From Lottia gigantea (lineage: Eukaryota > Mollusca > Gastropoda > Lottiidae), in NCBI RefSeq assembly GCF_000327385.1, contig NW_008710347.1, positions 1,128,979 to 1,192,978 of the forward strand: 64,000 bases of DNA, read 5' to 3'. The notes beneath the pieces were generated by a model. That model had not been told where the DNA came from. It made no database searches and saw only the letters and a program-made list of their open reading frames with translations. Shown here piece by piece: positions 57,552-64,000 of the stretch. How positions within the stretch are numbered: position 1 is the stretch's first letter; every line of letters begins with the position of its first letter. The position numbers and the translations under genes are program-made.

Positions 57552-60500
57552 TTAACCGATTAATCGACCCTCTAAAGTATTCTTCATCGCAGAAATTAGA
57601 GGATATCTTTTACCACAAGCACCTTTAAAATCATCTTGGTCTAGAGCCCACACCATAGCTCCTCCATAACCATGATTTATAATGTATTTCATCTAAAACA
57701 TAAAAAGGGGAAACACATCGAAACGTTGCAGATATCTTTAACCCGTGATTGATGTTCCATTAAGCTGATTCTATATCAGGGGGATGGGGGGCTTTTTTCT
57801 ACTAACAATATTACGAAATGCCATTCAAAAACTGTCATTCTGCTACGTGTTTACTAAGTAGTTAGCTCCGTGAAAATCACTTTCGTTTGGAAGTATACCT
57901 CCGAAAATCGAATACATATACATGTATATTACTTCAGGTATGGCATAGAATCAATTCACAACGATCTATTGTAGATAGAAAAGTAGCAACATAAAAACAG
58001 CGTTCAATATCTCTGACTACCAGTACCTTTTCTTGTAGACTTTTCTCGTCGTCATATCCGGTCCATTTGTCCCCACTATGTAATACATATGGTACTTTAG
58101 CATCGGTAATTCGGTTTACTACGGCACCTTTCTGTATCAACTTACATATCTGCAAATGTTAATATAAACAAATTGGAAAGTTTATCCCCCAAAGACTTAA
58201 CCACAAAGAAATACACACAGACCCAGGTTTTGTGGTAAAACGTATTTTTTTGATACTGGAAGGGGACAATGTGGTAGAATATAACAATGGTACTGTTCAG
58301 TCAAACCTACAAGATGTATGCACAGAACCACAAGTGAATCGTGTGAATTATGAGAAGACTTTTTGTGAATGAAAAAAAAAACTTACTTCTCTATAAGTTA
58401 TATCACCAGCACCGCCAGTCGCTGAGGACCCGAGACTTGATTTAGATTTGTCCACCAAATGAAAGCTTTTACCATAGAAAGGTACCCCAAGGATTAATTT
58501 AGACTTTGGTACTCCTTTCGCTACCCATACAGAGGCAAGGTAGTGCTTCAATATATGAGATAATTTTTATTTTGAACTGGTTTTTGGGATTTATTATTAT
58601 TCATGTTCTGTTTGAATGACTAATGAAATATTCCCGTTTCTCAGACACAGGTACGATTGGTCAAGTGGATCTCGAACCTGTCTCTTTAAAAGCAACGGGG
58701 TTAAAAGCTAACTGGCTGAAAGTGTTTCAAAAGGTCCACGTGCCACACTCGGAGCTGTTCACAGTTCTCGTTTACGTTCTCTTTGGATGACTAATAAAAC
58801 ATTTAAATGCACATTGGTTAGTGAAACTTTGAGTAATACAGTAGAACGATTTCAAAGCCGTACTTACAATATTGTTTTTAGGATCACCTTGTGTTGGGTA
58901 CAATGGTGCATGGTGAGCTGCTTTTAATAATTCATCCCAATCACCGTGTAGGTCATAAAGCATTAAATTGATGAAATCCAAATAGCTGAAGTATTTTGAA
59001 AATAATAAAATACCAAAAGTGAACCTTGATATTATACAATGTCCAATCTACCTGTACAGTGAAAACTGTCTGTTGTTATGAAAACAGCAAAACATTTTGT
59101 CTGAACAGTGCCCAATGTCGATACGTTATTCATATCACATGCCAGCAAAAAACTATATTTTGCATAAAAACAACAGAAAAAAAACTGAAGTGTAACTGTG
59201 AACACGCTTAAAAATACCAAAATTCCCGTCACTCCTGGACTGGAACCGACAAATAACCAATAAGAAGATATGTCGACCGCTTCAAACATGGAGAACGAGC
59301 CTGAGCACAGATCTTTCAAAGCTTCTCATGAGAAGCCATTCATGCTGAGATAAACAAGATCCGATGGCGTAACGTGGTTGGGATCCTATGTCTAAGCAGG
59401 AATATGGAGGATCGGTGATGATATTACATACTTTGATATTTCTGGTATTTCATATGACGTTTGAAACATGGTTTCCATGGGATTTAATGCTGCTGATACC
59501 AGAATTCTTTCTTTACCACTTTGTCTGGCATCATTTTCACCAGCTGTTCTCAGAGCCTTAAATGATCAAATCTGCTATAAGAAATAGTCGACAACGTTGA
59601 TTTCTGAGATATTTGTCTACCAGTTAATCCACAGCATCAACTTCCAAATCCCTAGCTGTAACCCATGCAATTTAATTGAAATAAGATTACAATTTCGTTT
59701 CTCTTTTAATTTTTTGTTGCTGATATTTTTCGTTTCAATAAAAAGTGACTCGCAAAGATGTGAGAACAGAGTTAACCCAGAGAATTAATGGATAGAATTT
59801 GATTCGTGAAAAAAACTCAAAACAATAATGGGATAATATCTATTGCTTATAGGTTTTTAAGTAGATCACGAGAAACACATAACTATCATATTTGTAAAAA
59901 ATTCATGATGTCGACCTTAAAACTCCACATAAAACATATGATCGAGATTATAATTCATTTCTACTATTTCAATAAAATTTACCTTAAGAAATGATGTAAA
60001 TTTATGTTTATCGTCAACAGTACTTCCTCTTTTAGCTGGAAATTCCCAGTCAACATCTATTCCATCAAAGTTTCTACTTCGTAAGTATTTAACCACATTA
60101 ACAGCTAGTCTGTTTCGTGAGGAATCCGTTGCAACTGCTTTATGAAATAAATCCGATCCCATACTCCATCCACCGACACTTAACATTGTTTTTAATTTAG
60201 GATTTTTAAGTTTTAAATCATTAAATCTCTTGTAACTGAAAGGAAAGGCTTAAAAAGCTGATTACAATATTTAGATAACTGAAAACACCCGCCCCCCCCC
60301 CCCCCCCAATGACCCCGATGATATTTTCTATTACAAACGAGGGAGAGAGCTTTCAGGGGTATCTTTTGGGCGTTCTTTCGATTACACATTGGATTTAACT
60401 TGGTTAGGAAATCATTAGAAACTGCTATTGGAAATTTGCTTACAAAGAAGGATCATCTGATGGATCCGTAGGTTTAATTTTGGTAGCCGTAGAATCTAGT

Positions 60501-61553
60501 GTGGCAAAGGCGAACATTAGATGCGTACATAGGTTAGGATCAATGTCTTCTGGGGTAAATTTATCTTCACCCTTTCTGTATCTTGCCCATTCTTCAACAT
60601 AACACACTCGCTTATATTCACCTAAATATAGAAATCAAACTACACATCTACGTCATGTTCGTTTAAACTTTTCATGAAATCAAAATATGCAGAAATTAAG
60701 TTTATATTACCGATGGAAGAAGGGGTATCCATTTGTCCTGCAGAGAAAATAGCAAATTAACTGCTAAAGTTTATAACGTATATTACTAAGGTTGGTCACC
60801 TCCTCTAAATAAAAGTTGTGAAGCTGTAACCATGTACATTTAAACAAATAAATTGGGGTCAACTACATCGGTAATCTGTATTTACCGTAGCGTAAAAATA
60901 TGTTGATGTAAATGCCGATTTACACGATCATACTAGTGTAGAATGACATTTACACTAGTTCAGAAATGACTTCCATTGACTAATCAGACTGTTATCACTT
61001 CCAGCTTCCAGCTCACTCGAAATTGATACCGATAAGAGCACGAGAGAATATTGAAGAAGACATCTTAACTTCAAGTGTACGTTTTAGAATGATTGAAATA
61101 GAACTCAATGTGGATTTTTTGACATATTATAGCTTAAACAAATAATTAGGTAGATTGGTATACATGTATATATATTCATTTAAAAGTTTCTAATGTCTCA
61201 TCTGTCGTTACGATTTATTACGTATTTCGCACTTAATTTCATACAAATAATTGTGGACATTAACATAGCTATTTGTGTATATTCTGTTTCAACTGAAATA
61301 AATAAATAAATATCGAGCTTTACGCCTTACCTTTCTATTCCTGTACAAAGAAATTCTGAGAAAAAAACAGATAAAATAGTATTATTGACAAATCTATCTA
61401 ATGATATACTATTTGACTAATTGTCATATACTTTGCGTCGATAAGGCAAGGACAAACAGGAATTAAATTGAATAATTCATTTCAATAATCTTACATACCG
61501 GAAGAGAAATGAATGAAAATAATTACAACCAGAACTTCAAAATAAAATCTCAT
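57552..61553 (-). CDS. Secreted GH18 chitinase, catalytic motif intact
   Basis: The nine coding exons, from 5' to 3', are 61499-61553, 60711-60737, 60444-60621, 59983-60235, 59432-59556, 58868-58985, 58387-58545, 58027-58149 and 57552-57692, for 392 residues. Exon 1 encodes the signal peptide MRFYFEVLVVIIFIHFSS. Exon 2 has only 27 nt but keeps phase 1 on both sides (QMDTPSSI). Landmarks are CYVEEWARYRKGE, MLSVGGW (104-110), FDGIDVDWEFP (143-153; D144, D147, D149 and acid E151 all present), NLMLYDLHGDWD, KSKLILGVPFYGKSF and GGAMVWALDQDDF. Chitinases of this family cut beta-1,4-N-acetylglucosamine chains by substrate-assisted catalysis. The usual Ser in the MSYD strand is Leu. There is no C-terminal chitin-binding domain. 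Likely roles are digestion, cuticle or shell-matrix turnover, or defence; the sequence does not decide. Confidence 0.95.
58640..58745 (-). mobile_element. Possible tRNA-derived SINE relic
   Basis: On the minus strand, CAGTTAGCTTTTAACCCCGT resembles a decayed A-box region, and GACAGGTTCGAGATCCAC about 20 bases later resembles a B box. It sits in an intron of the minus-strand GH18 gene. No poly-A tail or second copy is seen, so this is weak. Confidence 0.3.
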
Positions 61554-62544
61554 TTTTGATGTATTCCATAAAGTACACTGGTTAGATCTAGATCATTGTT
61601 TAATTGTGATTGTCTTTATCAATCTTAGTGGCTTGAGAATATCACGAATGTCATAGAGATAAGATCGTTTATCTTCGAACTTTCTGACATAATGAGGGTC
61701 TGTTAAAACAGAGCTAAATATTCGTAAAATATCACTTGCAAAAAATATTTAGTATCCAGTTTCGAAATAGCTAATTTAGATACATAAAAACACAATTGTG
61801 TGAATTATCGACAAAACAGGTTTCCTGAAGAGTTTCAAAGACTTGATTTATCAAAAGTAACTTGTATCAAAACCCCCTTTTTGGCACTTGATCCTTATGA
61901 GAAAAGATTGAGAGTTTTATTAATAAACTCTTTAGTCAACTCCACTTGTACCATGGCATTTCGATTAAATTCCGTTAACATTTATCGTTGAAGAGTTTAA
62001 GACCGAGAATACAAGATTGATCATGACTGGGAAGATTTCAAAGTTGACAAGTTGCAGATTTGGACATAGAAGAAATGAGCAACATCAAAAGCTGCTGATG
62101 AGGTCAAGAGCATGCTAAGGTGCACTATGGCAAGGCTGTAGAGCTTCTAAAACTTTTAATGTTAGAAATCAGATGCAGTTGAGAAGCAAAGTATAGTTCA
62201 AAAAGAAATCCAAACTAAGAAGGGGGAGAAGCAATGACAATGGGAAATTTAAGGAGTCTGAAAATGATGGGAGGAAACAGACCAAAGATTAATAACCTAG
62301 TCAGAAATTGGATATTTGGTCAAAATTTTGAGCCATTATCTTATTTCCAGACCCCTTCCACAAGTCCGACTATTTGATTGGATTTTTCCAAGATTGGATG
62401 CCCATCAGAATTCATAGTATGCTCAAAGCTTGTTACCGTATCTAGAAAAAGGCTGAGGAGGGGCTTGGGGAGAGGGATCTCTACGGGGCGATACCCGTTA
62501 TTTTCAATTTAAATTTAAAAACTTTCACTTAGACTTAGCTTTGT
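61554..62544. other. Intergenic; one coding-like remnant
   Basis: At 61800-61991 a plus-strand frame reads with protein-like composition (FPEEFQRLDLSKV, LALDPYEKRLRVLL). Downstream to about 62350, charged stretches continue in the same region but are broken by many stops. I do not recognise the source; it could be a decayed gene or transposon fragment. Confidence 0.35.
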
Positions 62545-62955
62545 CTAATAAGGATTGGAAAATTGAAGCTACGCCATTGGACATCACTTGTTATGTTCTA
62601 TTTTCAAGCAAAAACTAGTCATGGTCATCGTCCTGTTGGGTATGTTAATTTGTCGCTGTTTTAGTTTTTTACCAGGCAAGTTATCTAATGTTAATTTCTG
62701 ATGGTTTTGCCTGATTTTCAAAAGGTTATACAGATAGCTTCTTCAAAGCTTAGTTTGGCAATATTATTGAAAAATCGTAGCTGCGTCATTGGTCATCACT
62801 TGCTATGTTCTACTTTCCAGCAAAAACTAGGTATAATTGTCGTCCTATTGGGTATGTTAATTTGTCGCTGTTTGGGTATGTTACCAGGCAAGCTATAATT
62901 CTAATTCTAGGTAAAGATGATTCTACGTGATTTTCAAAGGTTATACAGATATAGG
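62545..62955. repeat. Diverged tandem duplication, about 211-bp unit
   Basis: CATCACTTG(T/C)TATGTTCTA, GCAAAAACTAG, TCGTCCTGTTGGGTATGTTA, ATTTGTCGCTGTTT, TTACCAGGCAAG and GATTTTCAAAGGTTATACAG occur twice, 211 bp apart. The 65-codon frame at 62701-62898 lies within the second unit and has no support. Confidence 0.9.
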
Positions 62956-62976
62956 ACATTGTTTAATATAAATACA

Positions 62977-62982
62977 TTTATT
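62977..62982 (-). terminator. Polyadenylation signal of forkhead gene
   Basis: AATAAA on the minus strand lies about 67 bp downstream of the stop at 63049. Confidence 0.55.
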
Positions 62983-63048
62983 TCTTATAGCATAATAAAT
63001 AGAACAATAAATATATAGCACTATAAATATATAAACATAATATTATCA

Positions 63049-63990
63049 TTAAATATCAAATATATTAAATAAATTATCTTCATTATTGTTTATATTATAA
63101 ATATTATTATTATTATAACTTGAAAACTGGTTTATATCTGATTTCTCTAAAACTTCACTTTCTTTATTCAAATCTTCTAAATTAAAGGCTTTCTCCCACC
63201 AATCATTGTCAATATTACTTTCACTATTCGTCAGATTGGTATCATTTTTATAATATTGGTCACGGTCCTTTAAAGAATCAAATAAATCTAAGAATTCTGT
63301 AACAGTACTTGGTGATTTGATAGGCTCAGTTGGTGAATGGACATTATCATCACCATACTGTAAACTAGCATTATCACTGTAAGGTGAATATACTCTGTAA
63401 CTATTTGGTGAATCACTATCACGTGATTTCTCATCATCACTATTTGGTGACTTAACAGTAGAATTGATGAAAACATCCTCATCTAAAATCGGTTCAGTTT
63501 TAATATCTACACCACTAAAATCCATGGCTTGTTGTAAAATACAACTTGAAGGAGTTATCTTTTCTTGGCCTTGATTTGGATAGAAATTTCTCACATTATC
63601 ATAATGTAACTTCATTCTTTTACCACTTGGTATAGTTTCTTCATATATCTTTCTTTTATTCTCATATTCTGGTTTGATTCTCCAATATCCACCTTTTCCA
63701 AAATTATTCTTCTCTTTGGGTACTTTTTCAAAACGTTTATTTAATGATAAATTATGTCGAACAGAATTCTGCCAACAAATTGTGGTCATTCTGTAGTATA
63801 AAAAATGGTCTGTAATCCACTTGTAAATAGATGATATAGTTATTTTATTATCTACTGTATCTTTAATTGCCATGGTTATAAGATCAGAATAAGAATATGG
63901 TGGTTTTATATATGGATTTTGATTATAATCTACAGTATTTAGTGTAGAATGACTAACTGAATCTAATGGTAATCTTGGTGGTGAAAAGTA
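63049..63990 (-). CDS. FOXJ1-like forkhead transcription factor (partial, N-terminus outside window)
   Basis: About 313 residues are visible. The forkhead domain lies at about 29-115: KPPYSYSDLITMAIKD, KITISSIYKWITDHF, then the recognition helix WQNSVRHNLSLNKRF, then KVPKEKNNFGKGGYWRIKP. IYKWITD, WQNSxRHNLSLNK and KVPxEK...GKGGxWRI are closer to FOXJ1 than to FOXJ2/3, and the upstream DYNQNPYIKPPYSY also follows FOXJ1. FOXJ1 proteins switch on motile-cilium genes, so a nuclear DNA-binding role in ciliated cells is the natural guess. YYRMTTIC replaces the usual FRHADPT before the helix, so it is a derived member or paralogue. The tail is Asp/Ser-rich (acidic, possibly activating) and ends in a poly-Asn stretch. 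An in-frame stop at 63991-63993 with no Met before the domain means an upstream exon must join here, probably at a CACCAAG acceptor near 63972. Confidence 0.85.
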   Translation of the reverse strand, partial: YFSPPRLPLDSVSHSTLNTVDYNQNPYIKPPYSYSDLITMAIKDTVDNKITISSIYKWITDHFLYYRMTTICWQNSVRHNLSLNKRFEKVPKEKNNFGKGGYWRIKPEYENKRKIYEETIPSGKRMKLHYDNVRNFYPNQGQEKITPSSCILQQAMDFSGVDIKTEPILDEDVFINSTVKSPNSDDEKSRDSDSPNSYRVYSPYSDNASLQYGDDNVHSPTEPIKSPSTVTEFLDLFDSLKDRDQYYKNDTNLTNSESNIDNDWWEKAFNLEDLNKESEVLEKSDINQFSSYNNNNIYNINNNEDNLFNIFDI

Positions 63991-64000
63991 TTATACTATG

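Noticed and set aside
59032-59319. 95-codon minus-strand frame inside a GH18 intron
   Set aside because: It has no GH18 similarity and lies between exons 58868-58985 and 59432-59556, whose phases join cleanly without it.
61345-61375. Possible extra 10-nt exon (GAATAGAAAG between an AG and a GT) in the minus-strand GH18 gene
   Set aside because: Including it breaks the reading phase; exon 61499-61553 joins 60711-60737 correctly without it.
1-64000. LTR elements, LINEs, rRNA or complete tRNA genes
   Set aside because: No reverse-transcriptase motif, paired long terminal repeats, rRNA core sequence or full cloverleaf was recognised by eye; covariance-model and repeat searches could still find decayed ones.

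Overview
The window is nuclear DNA from an animal. It is AT-rich, its genes have many introns, and it is crowded with minisatellites and short inverted-repeat elements. The gene set (a lysosomal Ragulator subunit, a neuron-derived neurotrophic factor, two chitinase-family proteins and a FOXJ1-type forkhead factor) together with an ACAATAACTCC-type dispersed repeat suggests a lophotrochozoan, most likely a marine mollusc. That placement is inference from the sequence, without a database search. There is a 50-base assembly gap at 6504-6553.

Layout. From 1 to about 32.4 kb I find no convincing protein-coding gene. This half holds several minisatellites (periods 56, 56, 32, 28, 32 and 28 bp), at least four families of MITE-like elements, and a candidate promoter with a first-exon donor near 12.8-13.0 kb that could feed NDNF. 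From 32.41 to 40.98 kb on the plus strand lies NDNF in three coding exons (545 residues). From about 46.25 to 50.66 kb on the plus strand lies LAMTOR3; five exons are secure and a 9-nt first exon is tentative (124 residues). From 52.55 to 56.53 kb on the plus strand lies a nine-exon GH18 gene (402 residues) whose catalytic motif has lost one aspartate. From 57.55 to 61.55 kb on the minus strand lies a convergent nine-exon GH18 gene (392 residues) with the motif intact. From 63.05 kb to the window edge on the minus strand is the 3' part of a FOXJ1-like forkhead gene.

The five genes do not form an obvious pathway. The two GH18 genes are an old inverted duplicate pair: their last six introns have the same phases, while their signal-peptide exons differ. 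One probably encodes a secreted chitinase, the other a chitin-binding or weakly active relative. Start codons, exon boundaries and reading phases were worked out by hand and are consistent across each gene. I saw no CRISPR array, rRNA gene, confident tRNA gene, LTR element or LINE, and no new multi-gene system. The points most worth following up are the divergent GH18 pair, the derived forkhead gene and the set of TTAA-flanked MITE families.
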